Of a DNA stretch of 8,161 bases, positions 1 to 6,192 are shown one piece after another. The DNA is from an uncultured Bacilli bacterium (GTDB taxonomy: Bacteria; Bacillota_I; Bacilli_A; RF39; UBA660): contig CAKOIB010000054.1 in assembly GCA_934086255.1 (NCBI GenBank), forward strand, positions 1 through 8,161, given 5' to 3'. The position numbers and the translations under genes are program-made. The notes beneath the pieces are model-generated. The model was given only the letters and a program-made list of their open reading frames with translations, was not told the origin of the DNA and made no database searches. Position 1 is the stretch's first letter. The number at the start of each line of letters is the position of its first letter.

Positions 1-660
1 TATTGTGTGAGTTATTTGTTCTAATCCATCTGTTCCAACTTTAGATTTAGCAAAAGTAAGCGCATAATCTTCTTTTGGTGCAGCCTCATTATTCACATTA
101 ACCCTAAACTTATAACTATAAGTCTTTTCATTTATCTTACTAGCATCAAAATTGTAATCTAACCAGGCTCTAAGTCTATATGTAGTGCTACGTTCTGTAT
201 CATTTTTATTAAATGTTTCTTCTTGTGATTTTAATACATATTGATTAAGCTCATCTATAGTTATTGGACCTGTAACTAACGTTTCAGTATTATTATCTAC
301 CTTAGTAAGATAAACTTTAATATCACTATCATTAAACTTAGTATAAGAACTATCTACATTAAGTGGTTCTAATACTATATTATAATTCATAGTCATTTCT
401 TTATTAGTTTTAATATAAGTATTAACCTTAAACTCAAAATAATTAGTACTTGATATACCTTTATTATCACTTGTAGGAACTACATTATTTAATGTAATTT
501 CATTAGATTCAGTATAACTCATCTTTACTTGACCAGTAGATATAGAATTATTATCAGTAAGTAAATCTATATTATATAAAGCATAAGTTCCAAATGATAA
601 AACTCCTAGTGCAAATAAAGATAAAGTTACCATAATAAATATTTTCTTTTTCTTATTCAT
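1..660 (-). CDS. Partial secreted protein with SipW/TasA-type signal peptide (C-terminus outside window)
   Basis: This frame is open from an ATG at 660 to the window edge, giving 220 residues with no stop, so the C-terminus is missing. The N-terminus has a KKKK charged patch (residues 3-6), a hydrophobic core (about 7-24) and a GTYA motif (24-27) that fits signal peptidase cleavage after Ala27. The pattern, followed by a segment like STGQVKMSY, resembles the signal region of TasA/camelysin proteins processed by the ER-type peptidase SipW. The mature part is rich in Asn, Thr and Tyr, has no visible Cys, and looks like extracellular beta-structure. The Shine-Dalgarno AAGGAGAG at 667-674 lies 6 nt before the ATG. 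A matching promoter is at 688-716. The product is probably exported to the surface. Whether it forms fibres like TasA or is the N-terminus of a larger surface protein cannot be told from this fragment. Export is well supported; function is unknown. Confidence 0.8.
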   Translation of the reverse strand, partial: MNKKKKIFIMVTLSLFALGVLSFGTYALYNIDLLTDNNSISTGQVKMSYTESNEITLNNVVPTSDNKGISSTNYFEFKVNTYIKTNKEMTMNYNIVLEPLNVDSSYTKFNDSDIKVYLTKVDNNTETLVTGPITIDELNQYVLKSQEETFNKNDTERSTTYRLRAWLDYNFDASKINEKTYSYKFRVNVNNEAAPKEDYALTFAKSKVGTDGLEQITHTI

Positions 661-687
661 AGTAATCTCTCCTTATTATCTATAATA

Positions 688-716
688 ATTATATAAAATA
701 ATTAATTCTTTGTAAA
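688..716 (-). promoter_or_regulatory. Sigma-A promoter of the exported-protein gene
   Basis: Read on the minus strand, TTTACA (711-716) is followed after exactly 17 nt by a perfect TATAAT (688-693). Transcription would start near 681, about 20 nt before the ATG at 660, leaving room for the AAGGAGAG ribosome site at 667-674. The -35 box faces the divergent tmcAL -35 box with 8 nt between them. Confidence 0.75.
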
Positions 717-724
717 GATGATAT

Positions 725-753
725 TTTACATAATAAAAATAATTTGATACAAT
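725..753 (+). promoter_or_regulatory. Sigma-A promoter of tmcAL with extended -10
   Basis: TTTACA (725-730) and TACAAT (748-753) are separated by 17 nt, and TG at 745-746 gives an extended -10 (TGATACAAT). Transcription would start near 759-761. The leader to the ATG at 770 would then be only about 10 nt, and the ribosome site would sit at the very 5' end of the mRNA. Confidence 0.65.
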
Positions 754-759
754 ATAGAC

Positions 760-764
760 GGTGA
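760..764 (+). promoter_or_regulatory. Ribosome site that decides the tmcAL start
   Basis: GGTGA lies 5 nt before the ATG at 770 and matches the 3' end of 16S rRNA as part of GGTGAT. It overlaps the in-frame GTG at 761, which is therefore more likely part of the ribosome site than a start codon. Confidence 0.5.
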
Positions 765-769
765 TTTAT

Positions 770-1888
770 ATGGAAATAATTGGAATAATCGCAGAATATA
801 ATCCTTTTCATCTAGGACATTTATATCATATTAAAAAAATTAAAGAAATGTATAAAGATTCTTTAATTATATGTGTTATGTCATCTTCGTTTTGTCAAAG
901 AGGAGAAGTTAGTGTACTTAATAAATGGGATAAAACAAATATCTGCCTTAATAATGAAATAGATCTTGTAATAGAACTGCCCTTTGTATTTTCATCACAA
1001 AGTGCAGATATCTTTGCTAAAGGAGCAATGGCTATTCTTAATAAACTAAATGTGTCTAAAATAGTATTTGGTAGTGAAACAAATGATATAGATTTTTTAT
1101 ATAATATAGCTAACTTACAAGTAAATAATACTGAGTTTGACTTTTTAGTAAAAAAGTATCTTGATGATGGTAATAACTACCCTACTAGTTTATCTCTTGC
1201 TTTAAAGCATTTTAATACTAAAAAAATTGATACTCCCAATGATTTATTAGGGGTATCATATATTAAAGAAATAATTAAAAATAATTATGATATAGAGCCT
1301 ATTTGTATAAAAAGAACTAATGATTATCATGGTAAAAAAATTAATGATAATATTATAAGTGCTAGTTTAATTAGAAAGTTAATAAAGGAAAATAAAGATA
1401 TATCTAATTATATTAATTATAATGATAATATTATTTATAAAAATACTGACTATTTAGATTTATTAAAATATAAAATAAATACTAGTAATGATTTATCAAT
1501 ATATCAAACTGTTGATGAAGGAATAGAATCTAGAGTATTAAAATATATAAATGATTCAAATACTATTTTTGAGTTAATATCTAATATTAAGACTAAAAGA
1601 TATACTTATAATAAAATAAATAGGATGTTAATACATATTTTAACTGATTTTAAAAAGAATGATTTTATAAATGAAATAACTTATATAAGAATACTTGGTT
1701 TTAATTTTAAAGGTAAGAAGTATTTAAATAGTATTAAAAAGGATATAGATATTTCTCTTATTAGTAATTATAAACCTAATATAGATAAGTCTTTAGATAT
1801 AGAGTATAAAGTAACTAAAATATATTCTCTTATTGTAAAGGATAATTCATTAATTAAGAAAGAACTAAATAAACCAATAATTATTTAG
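770..1888 (+). CDS. tmcAL: tRNA(Met) cytidine acetate ligase (YlbM family)
   Basis: The 372-residue product belongs to the TmcAL/YlbM family. These enzymes use ATP and acetate to make N4-acetylcytidine at the wobble C34 of elongator tRNA-Met, which keeps AUG decoding accurate; they act in the cytoplasm. The N-terminus has the family signature GIIAEYNPFHLGHLYH (residues 5-20) with the nucleotide-binding HxGH at 14-17. Next come SFCQRGEVSVLNKWDK (40-55), FGSE (100-103), PNDLLGVSYIK (156-166), an RTNDYHG segment (182-188) and SASLIR (197-202). The protein is somewhat shorter than the roughly 400 residues usual for the family, with a Lys/Ile/Asn-rich C-terminal region. I chose ATG 770 because the family starts just before the GIIxEYNPFH motif and GGTGA precedes it; an in-frame GTG at 761 would add three residues. 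It has its own promoter and no co-directional neighbour. Its end overlaps the convergent peptidase gene by 8 bp. Confidence 0.93.
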   Translation: MEIIGIIAEYNPFHLGHLYHIKKIKEMYKDSLIICVMSSSFCQRGEVSVLNKWDKTNICLNNEIDLVIELPFVFSSQSADIFAKGAMAILNKLNVSKIVFGSETNDIDFLYNIANLQVNNTEFDFLVKKYLDDGNNYPTSLSLALKHFNTKKIDTPNDLLGVSYIKEIIKNNYDIEPICIKRTNDYHGKKINDNIISASLIRKLIKENKDISNYINYNDNIIYKNTDYLDLLKYKINTSNDLSIYQTVDEGIESRVLKYINDSNTIFELISNIKTKRYTYNKINRMLIHILTDFKKNDFINEITYIRILGFNFKGKKYLNSIKKDIDISLISNYKPNIDKSLDIEYKVTKIYSLIVKDNSLIKKELNKPIII

Positions 1889-1896
1889 TTCTTTTT
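1859..1896. terminator. Bidirectional terminator shared by tmcAL and the M3-like peptidase gene
   Basis: Two arms, 1859-1872 and 1881-1894, pair perfectly over 14 bp around an 8-nt loop (1873-1880). On the plus strand a run of T follows (1892-1896), typical of intrinsic termination. On the minus strand the tail is weaker (TTTCTTAATTAA). Both stop codons, TAG of tmcAL at 1886-1888 and TAA of the peptidase gene at 1881-1883, lie in the right arm. Confidence 0.75.
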
Positions 1897-2966
1897 ATTA
1901 TTTCTAATTCTTCTTTAAGAAAAGAATAATCATTTATAAAATCATTATATAACTCATTACAAGATACATAGCATTGTCCATTTAGAAAATCTTTTAATAA
2001 GTTTAAACCTTTTATTTTGTCTTTATGATATAAATTAGCAAAGTAAGTACCTATTAATATACCATATCCATATTTTATACTACTTAAATAAGAATCGCTT
2101 TGTTTAATGTATTTTTTATCGTTTTTATTTAAATCATTATAATAAGGAATTGTATACATATGATTATCATATAAAATATCTTTATTACTAAGTAAAAAAT
2201 TAAGGGTTTTAAAACAAGCAAGCATTTCATTAAACTTATATTCTTTCATGAATGTTGCTTCTTTTAGATTAAAGGAATCATTCATATAATTTAGAAAGGT
2301 CATATCAAAAAAAGATGAGCAAACTTCTGAGTAGTAATTGTCATATTTAGCAACTGATTCAATTGGTTTATTGAGTATAAACTTGTCTTCACAAACATGA
2401 CCAATTTCATGTGCTAAAACATAGCAATCAACAAAGGAAGAGACTTTATTGTTTTGATTAATATAAATATAGTATTTATCATAACTAGAAAATGAAAATG
2501 CTCTTCCACATATATTATTGATGTTATTATGATAAACTATGTTATTTTTAAGTTCTTCAAAAAATAGACTTAGGCTAGGATCAATGCTTTCTATAAAAGA
2601 GTTTAATATTCTCATTTTTTGTTTAGTATTTAAAATAATTTTATCATTAAAGGTAAAAAGTTTATTAGGTTCTAATTTAATATCTTTAAAATGTTTGATG
2701 ACATTATTTGATACATCATATATAAAATCAGTATTATAAAATAGCATTTTATAAAAAGAACTATGTTTAAAGTCATAATGTTTAAGTTTAATAAATGGTA
2801 GGATATTATAAGAATTATTGTTATCAATCATATTTAATAGTTCAATGATATGACAATACTGATAAGATAAAGCAATCCTGTCTTCAGTATTAATGCGAGA
2901 AAGTAGTTTTAGTTCAATTTTTCTTTTTAATCTATTGATTTCTTTTATTTGTTTTTCAATATCCAT
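1881..2966 (-). CDS. Short M3-like zinc metallopeptidase, cytoplasmic
   Basis: The 361-residue product carries the zincin motif HEIGH (residues 186-190). About 24 residues later comes SEVCSSFFD (213-221), whose Glu214 fits the third zinc ligand of the M3 oligopeptidase pattern (HExGH, then ExxS). A Tyr-rich segment YGYGILIGTYFANLY (299-313) resembles the C-terminal substrate-binding tyrosine region of PepF-type enzymes. From memory PepF is about 600 residues, so the N-terminal roughly 200 residues are absent here. There is no signal peptide or membrane segment, so it likely acts on peptides in the cytoplasm; its substrate is unknown. The frame extends up to an ATG at 2999, but that codon lies upstream of the -10 box (2991-2996). 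The real start is therefore the ATG at 2966, with AAGGTG at 2973-2978. Metallopeptidase is a firm call; membership of M3 is probable but divergent. Confidence 0.82.
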   Translation of the reverse strand: MDIEKQIKEINRLKRKIELKLLSRINTEDRIALSYQYCHIIELLNMIDNNNSYNILPFIKLKHYDFKHSSFYKMLFYNTDFIYDVSNNVIKHFKDIKLEPNKLFTFNDKIILNTKQKMRILNSFIESIDPSLSLFFEELKNNIVYHNNINNICGRAFSFSSYDKYYIYINQNNKVSSFVDCYVLAHEIGHVCEDKFILNKPIESVAKYDNYYSEVCSSFFDMTFLNYMNDSFNLKEATFMKEYKFNEMLACFKTLNFLLSNKDILYDNHMYTIPYYNDLNKNDKKYIKQSDSYLSSIKYGYGILIGTYFANLYHKDKIKGLNLLKDFLNGQCYVSCNELYNDFINDYSFLKEELEIIKRTK

Positions 2967-2972
2967 ATATAA

Positions 2973-2978
2973 CACCTT
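2973..2978 (-). promoter_or_regulatory. Ribosome site setting the peptidase start
   Basis: AAGGTG read on the minus strand ends 6 nt before the ATG at 2966. Together with the promoter just upstream it excludes the longer reading that starts at 2999. Confidence 0.6.
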
Positions 2979-2990
2979 TTTGTAAGAGAT

Positions 2991-3018
2991 ATTATACATT
3001 ATTTTTATTTAAAGTCAA
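2991..3018 (-). promoter_or_regulatory. Sigma-A promoter of the M3-like peptidase gene
   Basis: TTGACT (3013-3018) and a perfect TATAAT (2991-2996) are spaced by 16 nt on the minus strand. Transcription would start near 2984, leaving a leader of about 18 nt. The -35 box touches the T-tract of the divIVA terminator, so one gene ends and the next begins within about 60 bp. Confidence 0.7.
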
Positions 3019-3041
3019 TAAAAAAATGCATTAAAGCATTT
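3017..3041 (-). terminator. Terminator of the sepF-divIVA unit, overlapping the divIVA stop codon
   Basis: On the minus strand AAATGC (3036-3041) and GCATTT (3024-3029) form a 6-bp stem with a 6-nt loop, and T residues run through 3020-3026. The stem begins inside the last codons of divIVA, and its TAA stop (3031-3033) lies in the loop. The stem is short and AT-rich, so efficiency is uncertain. Confidence 0.5.
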
Positions 3042-3085
3042 CTATTTCTTCGATTAAATCTAATTGTTCCATTAAAGCATTTCTA
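3029..3085. repeat. 16-bp direct repeat at the 3' end of divIVA
   Basis: The sequence CATTAAAGCATTTCTA occurs exactly at 3029-3044 and again at 3070-3085, offset by 41 bp. The offset is not a multiple of three, so the copies are read in different frames: the inner copy encodes part of RNALM, the outer one EML and the stop. The outer copy also supplies one arm and the loop of the terminator. Confidence 0.7.
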
Positions 3086-3453
3086 ATTTTCTTTTTACAA
3101 ATAATGATGTTTTTATTAAGAAGTTCTTTATCATTTTGTATTTTTTGTGCTTTAATTAATGCATCATTTACTATTCTACTAGCATTATCTTTTGCTTCTT
3201 TTATTATGAGATCGGCTTGTTGATTTGCTAAGCGTTTAATTTCAGTGGTAGTATATTCTGTTTGAGTGTTAAGATATTGGTAAGATGACTCTATTTTTTT
3301 ATATTTTTCAAGTTCTAAATTAAGTCTTTTGATTTCTTCGTTTTGACTTTTAATAGTGTCAATATTTTCCTCAGTTTTTTTAATTACATAGTCTACAAAA
3401 TCGTTTACTTCTTTCTTATCATAACCCATTTGTGATTGATTGAAATTATCCAT
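3031..3453 (-). CDS. divIVA: DivIVA-family cell-pole and division protein
   Basis: The 140-residue product is a DivIVA-type coiled-coil scaffold. These proteins recognise curved membrane at division sites and poles and recruit division, wall-growth or chromosome-anchoring partners. The N-terminal domain shows MGYDKKEVNDFV (residues 9-20), the family's GYxxxEVxxFL signature. Long coiled coil follows (about 25-60 and 70-125), with EAKDNASRIVNDAL (86-99) and EQLDLIEE (129-136) close to the B. subtilis DivIVA C-terminal half. It is shorter than B. subtilis DivIVA (164) but longer than GpsB (about 98), which favours DivIVA. The positions aligning with the membrane-inserting Phe17-Arg18 of B. subtilis are Gln8-Met9 here, and the usual first residues before the domain are missing. 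The start is ATG 3453, preceded by GAGGTG at 3460-3465. An in-frame GTG at 3460-3462 falls inside that ribosome site. It lies 19 nt after sepF and is probably cotranscribed. Confidence 0.88.
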   Translation of the reverse strand: MDNFNQSQMGYDKKEVNDFVDYVIKKTEENIDTIKSQNEEIKRLNLELEKYKKIESSYQYLNTQTEYTTTEIKRLANQQADLIIKEAKDNASRIVNDALIKAQKIQNDKELLNKNIIICKKKIRNALMEQLDLIEEIEML

Positions 3454-3472
3454 ATACCACACCTCATTTATA

Positions 3473-3868
3473 TTACCAGTCTAATTCTTGTTCTTCTTTC
3501 TTACTTTTTTGAGTTTGTTTTTCTCCTTCGCTTATTTTGCCTTCGATATTAAAATTATTTGGAGCAAATAGAAAAATACCATTCCCTAATTTTTGCATGC
3601 TTCCACTTATTGCATAGATTGTACCACCAAGAAAGTCAATGATTCTTTTAGCAACTTCTGGTGTTACTCTTTTTAAATTAACAACAACGGAGCATCTTTT
3701 TTTAAGATAATCTGCGATTTGTTGGGATTCAGAATAAGCACGTGGTTCTAAAAGAATCATTTTAGCACCGCTTGCATCTTCTTTAGTTGTATCAACATAG
3801 TATTCATTTTCTTTTGTATTATCTATTTTTTGGTCGTCTCCGATAAACTTTTTCAAATCAAATTTCAT
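3473..3868 (-). CDS. sepF: Cell division protein SepF
   Basis: The 131-residue product is SepF, which binds the FtsZ C-terminus, forms rings or arcs on the membrane and helps anchor and align the Z-ring during septation. A short basic amphipathic start (MKFDLKKFIG, residues 1-10) fits the membrane-targeting helix. A polar linker follows. The SepF core spans about 36-109, with MILLEPRAYSESQQIADYL (37-55), VVVNLKRV (61-68), RIIDFLGGTIYAISGSMQKL (75-94) and the ending GIFLFAPNNFNI (97-108). The tail is charged and Lys/Glu/Gln-rich. Length is slightly below the usual 140-150. GGAGG at 3877-3881 sits 8 nt before the ATG. It heads a two-gene unit with divIVA. In B. subtilis ylmG and ylmH stand between the two genes; here they are absent from the locus. 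Confidence 0.93.
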   Translation of the reverse strand: MKFDLKKFIGDDQKIDNTKENEYYVDTTKEDASGAKMILLEPRAYSESQQIADYLKKRCSVVVNLKRVTPEVAKRIIDFLGGTIYAISGSMQKLGNGIFLFAPNNFNIEGKISEGEKQTQKSKKEEQELDW

Positions 3869-3899
3869 ATTTCATTCCTCCACTAGTATACTCATATAT

Positions 3900-3929
3900 A
3901 TGATAACACAAACTATTAAATACTTGCAA
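3900..3929 (-). promoter_or_regulatory. Probable promoter of sepF-divIVA
   Basis: On the minus strand TTGCAA (3924-3929) and TATCAT (3900-3905) are 18 nt apart, with TG one base before the -10 box (TGTTATCAT). Transcription would start near 3893, about 25 nt before the sepF ATG. Both boxes are imperfect, so this is a moderate call. Confidence 0.45.
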
Positions 3930-4063
3930 TCTTTTTTTTAATTTTTTATTACCACAAAAAAGAAAAATCTAATTAACGAATCAATTTACGAAAGTGTAAT
4001 TCAACATTTTCAATGAAAGTATACTCATTTAATAGTTTAATATTAATAATATATATTAAAAAA

Positions 4064-4088
4064 TAAATAAAAAAAGTACCTAAGTACT
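4064..4088 (-). terminator. Probable terminator after topA
   Basis: On the minus strand AGTAC (4084-4088) and GTACT (4075-4079) form a 5-bp stem with a 4-nt loop, followed by seven T residues (4069-4075, the first closing the stem). The stem starts directly at the topA stop codon (4087-4089). It is short but well placed. Confidence 0.5.
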
Positions 4089-6111
4089 ATTTTTCATATT
4101 CACAAGAAGAACAAACAATCTTATCTTTCTTTTCTAAAAGAATACTATTGCATTTAGGACATCTTTCATTTATAGGTTTATCCCAAAAGGCAGTATTGCA
4201 TTTAGGAAAATTGTTACATCCATAAAATATTTTTCCTCTTTTAGTTTTTCTTTCTACTATTTTTCCATCGCAATTAGGACAATCACATATTTCAACAATC
4301 TTTTTTTCTTCTTTTTTAATGTATTTACATTCAGGATAATTACTGCAAGCAGTAAAATCTCCATATTTGCCTTTTCTAATTACAAGAGGATTATTGCATA
4401 AAGGACAAGATTCTCCAGTTTTTTCTGGTTCTTTTTTTTCCATCTCGCTAAATGCAGTTTTTACAAGAGGCTCAAACTCTTTATAAAAACTATCAAGCAT
4501 TTCATTCCATATTTCTTTACCTTCGGCTATTTTATCAAGATCGTCTTCCATTTTAGCAGTATATTCAACATTTATTATATTAGAGAAAAACTCTTGAAGT
4601 TTATGAGTAGTTAAAATCCCTATTTCAGTAGGTTTAAACTTCTTATCTTCGAGTAGAACATATCCTCTTTCTTTTAATGTATCAATAATCTTAACATAAG
4701 TAGAAGGTCTTCCTATACCTAGTTCTTCAAGTTCTTTAATAAGTTTTGCTTCAGTGTATCTAGGTTTTGGTTTAGTAAAATGTTGTTCGTCTACTATTTC
4801 ATTTGCAATAACTATATTAGTATTATAGTTTTCTAAATCAGGTAATATTTTTTCTTCGGTAGACTCATAGTCTTTATAAACTTTTAAGTAACCATCAAAA
4901 GTTATAATAGAACCTGTTGTTTTAAATTGGTAATTATTATTATTAAGAATAATTGTAGTAGTAAGTGCTTTAGCATCAATCATTAAAGAAGCAATTGCTC
5001 TAAAATAGATTAATTTATATAGTTTATATTCATCTTCAGATAAGTATTTCTTAACCTTATCAGGGCTTTTGTTGATGTCGGTAGGTCTAATAGCTTCATG
5101 CGCATCTTGGACATTTTCTTTATTTTTAGCTTGCTTTACATAACCAACATACTCTTTTCCATAGTTATCATTAATATACTTATAAGTATTTTTTATAAAC
5201 TCATCACTAAGTCTTATAGAATCTGTTCTCATATAAGTAATTAACCCAGTAGTTTCGTTTTCTAACTCGATTCCTTCATATAGTTTTTGAGCAATTGACA
5301 TAGTTTTTTTACCAGGGAAATTGTATTTATTAGATGCGTCTTGTTGGAGAGTTGATGTTGTATAAGGTGGTTTTGCTTTTTTGTTTTTATCTTTTTTGTC
5401 TATGCTTTCTATTTCAAATGTTTTAGATAGTTTATCTAATACATCATTTTTTTCTTTTTCTGTCTTAATTTCAAAATCTTTATGATCGTATTGAAATAAC
5501 TTAGATTCAAAATCATTAAAAATAGCAGTGATAGTATAATACTCTTCAGGAATAAAGGCATTTATTTCTTCTTCACGATCTACAATTAATTTAAGTGCTA
5601 CAGATTGAACTCTTCCAGCAGACTTACCACCAGTTTTGGATTGCATTAACTTGGATAGTCTAAAGCCAATTATACGATCTAGTATTCTTCTTGATTCTTG
5701 GGATTTAACCAAGTTATCATCGATTTTTCTAGGGTGATTAAAGGCTTCGCGTACTTTATCTTTTGTTATTTCATTAAAGACTACTCTATCGTATTTATCA
5801 TCTTTTAATTTCAAAGCATCTTTTAAATGCCAAGCAATAGCTTCTCCTTCACGGTCAGGATCGGATGCTAAATATACTAAGTTACTTTCTTTAGCAAGTT
5901 TTTTTAACTCGGTAACAACGCTTTTTTTACCTTTAATTATTTCATAATTTGGTTTGAAACCATCTTCTACATCAACACCAAAACCAAATTTACCAGATGT
6001 TGATAGGTCTCTAATATGTCCTTTTGAAGATACTACTTTATAGTCATTACCTAGATATTTTTCAATTGTTTTACTTTTACTAGGTGATTCTACAATTACT
6101 AAATTTTTCAT
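4087..6111 (-). CDS. topA: DNA topoisomerase I (type IA)
   Basis: The 674-residue protein relaxes negative supercoils through a 5'-phosphotyrosine intermediate. The Toprim domain has VIVESPSK (residues 5-12, Glu8) and ASDPDREGEAIAWH (82-95) with the metal-binding DxDxE set 84/86/88. GGKSAGRVQS (161-170) follows. The active-site Tyr is Y293 in GLITYMRTDS (289-298). Further family segments are QDAHEAIRPTD (335-345) and LEELGIGRPSTY (461-472). The C-terminus carries three Cys4 zinc ribbons: Cys 569/572/589/595, 611/614/632/638 and a more compact 651/654/667/670. Length and layout match Firmicutes TopA. The ATG at 6111 begins directly with the conserved strand, and GAGGG lies about 10 nt upstream. 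It sits after rnhB with its own strong promoter and a terminator-like hairpin at its end, so it is probably transcribed alone, perhaps with some readthrough from rbgA-rnhB. All expected catalytic residues are present. Confidence 0.98.
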   Translation of the reverse strand: MKNLVIVESPSKSKTIEKYLGNDYKVVSSKGHIRDLSTSGKFGFGVDVEDGFKPNYEIIKGKKSVVTELKKLAKESNLVYLASDPDREGEAIAWHLKDALKLKDDKYDRVVFNEITKDKVREAFNHPRKIDDNLVKSQESRRILDRIIGFRLSKLMQSKTGGKSAGRVQSVALKLIVDREEEINAFIPEEYYTITAIFNDFESKLFQYDHKDFEIKTEKEKNDVLDKLSKTFEIESIDKKDKNKKAKPPYTTSTLQQDASNKYNFPGKKTMSIAQKLYEGIELENETTGLITYMRTDSIRLSDEFIKNTYKYINDNYGKEYVGYVKQAKNKENVQDAHEAIRPTDINKSPDKVKKYLSEDEYKLYKLIYFRAIASLMIDAKALTTTIILNNNNYQFKTTGSIITFDGYLKVYKDYESTEEKILPDLENYNTNIVIANEIVDEQHFTKPKPRYTEAKLIKELEELGIGRPSTYVKIIDTLKERGYVLLEDKKFKPTEIGILTTHKLQEFFSNIINVEYTAKMEDDLDKIAEGKEIWNEMLDSFYKEFEPLVKTAFSEMEKKEPEKTGESCPLCNNPLVIRKGKYGDFTACSNYPECKYIKKEEKKIVEICDCPNCDGKIVERKTKRGKIFYGCNNFPKCNTAFWDKPINERCPKCNSILLEKKDKIVCSSCEYEK

Positions 6112-6133
6112 GATATCACATCCCTCGTAATAA

Positions 6134-6162
6134 TTTATACATTAATTTTTTAAATATGTCAA
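6134..6162 (-). promoter_or_regulatory. Strong sigma-A promoter of topA
   Basis: A consensus TTGACA (6157-6162) and TATAAA (6134-6139) are spaced by 17 nt on the minus strand. Transcription would start near 6127, about 16 nt before the ATG. The promoter lies in the 81-bp gap after rnhB. I see no convincing terminator between the rnhB stop and this promoter. Confidence 0.75.
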
Positions 6163-6192
6163 TCATTTTTTATATGAATTTGAAAGACCATT

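Noticed and set aside
761..769. GTG at 761 as the tmcAL start
   Set aside because: It overlaps the GGTGA ribosome site of ATG 770 and the family begins right before the GIIxEYNPFH motif.
2539..2739. Plus-strand frame of 66 codons inside the peptidase gene
   Set aside because: It is antisense to a well-supported gene, has no ribosome site I can see, and its Leu/Ser/Phe composition is typical of shadow frames.
2967..2999. Longer peptidase reading from ATG 2999
   Set aside because: The codon lies upstream of the TATAAT box and so would not be in the transcript; ATG 2966 has a good ribosome site.
3869..4086. A small RNA, riboswitch or tRNA in the sepF-topA spacer
   Set aside because: Apart from the promoter, the topA terminator and a doubtful gene remnant, I see no cloverleaf, conserved aptamer core or strong extended hairpin.
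6112..6192. A terminator between rnhB and topA
   Set aside because: Only weak, interrupted pairings are present and no stem with a T-run; the topA promoter occupies most of the gap.
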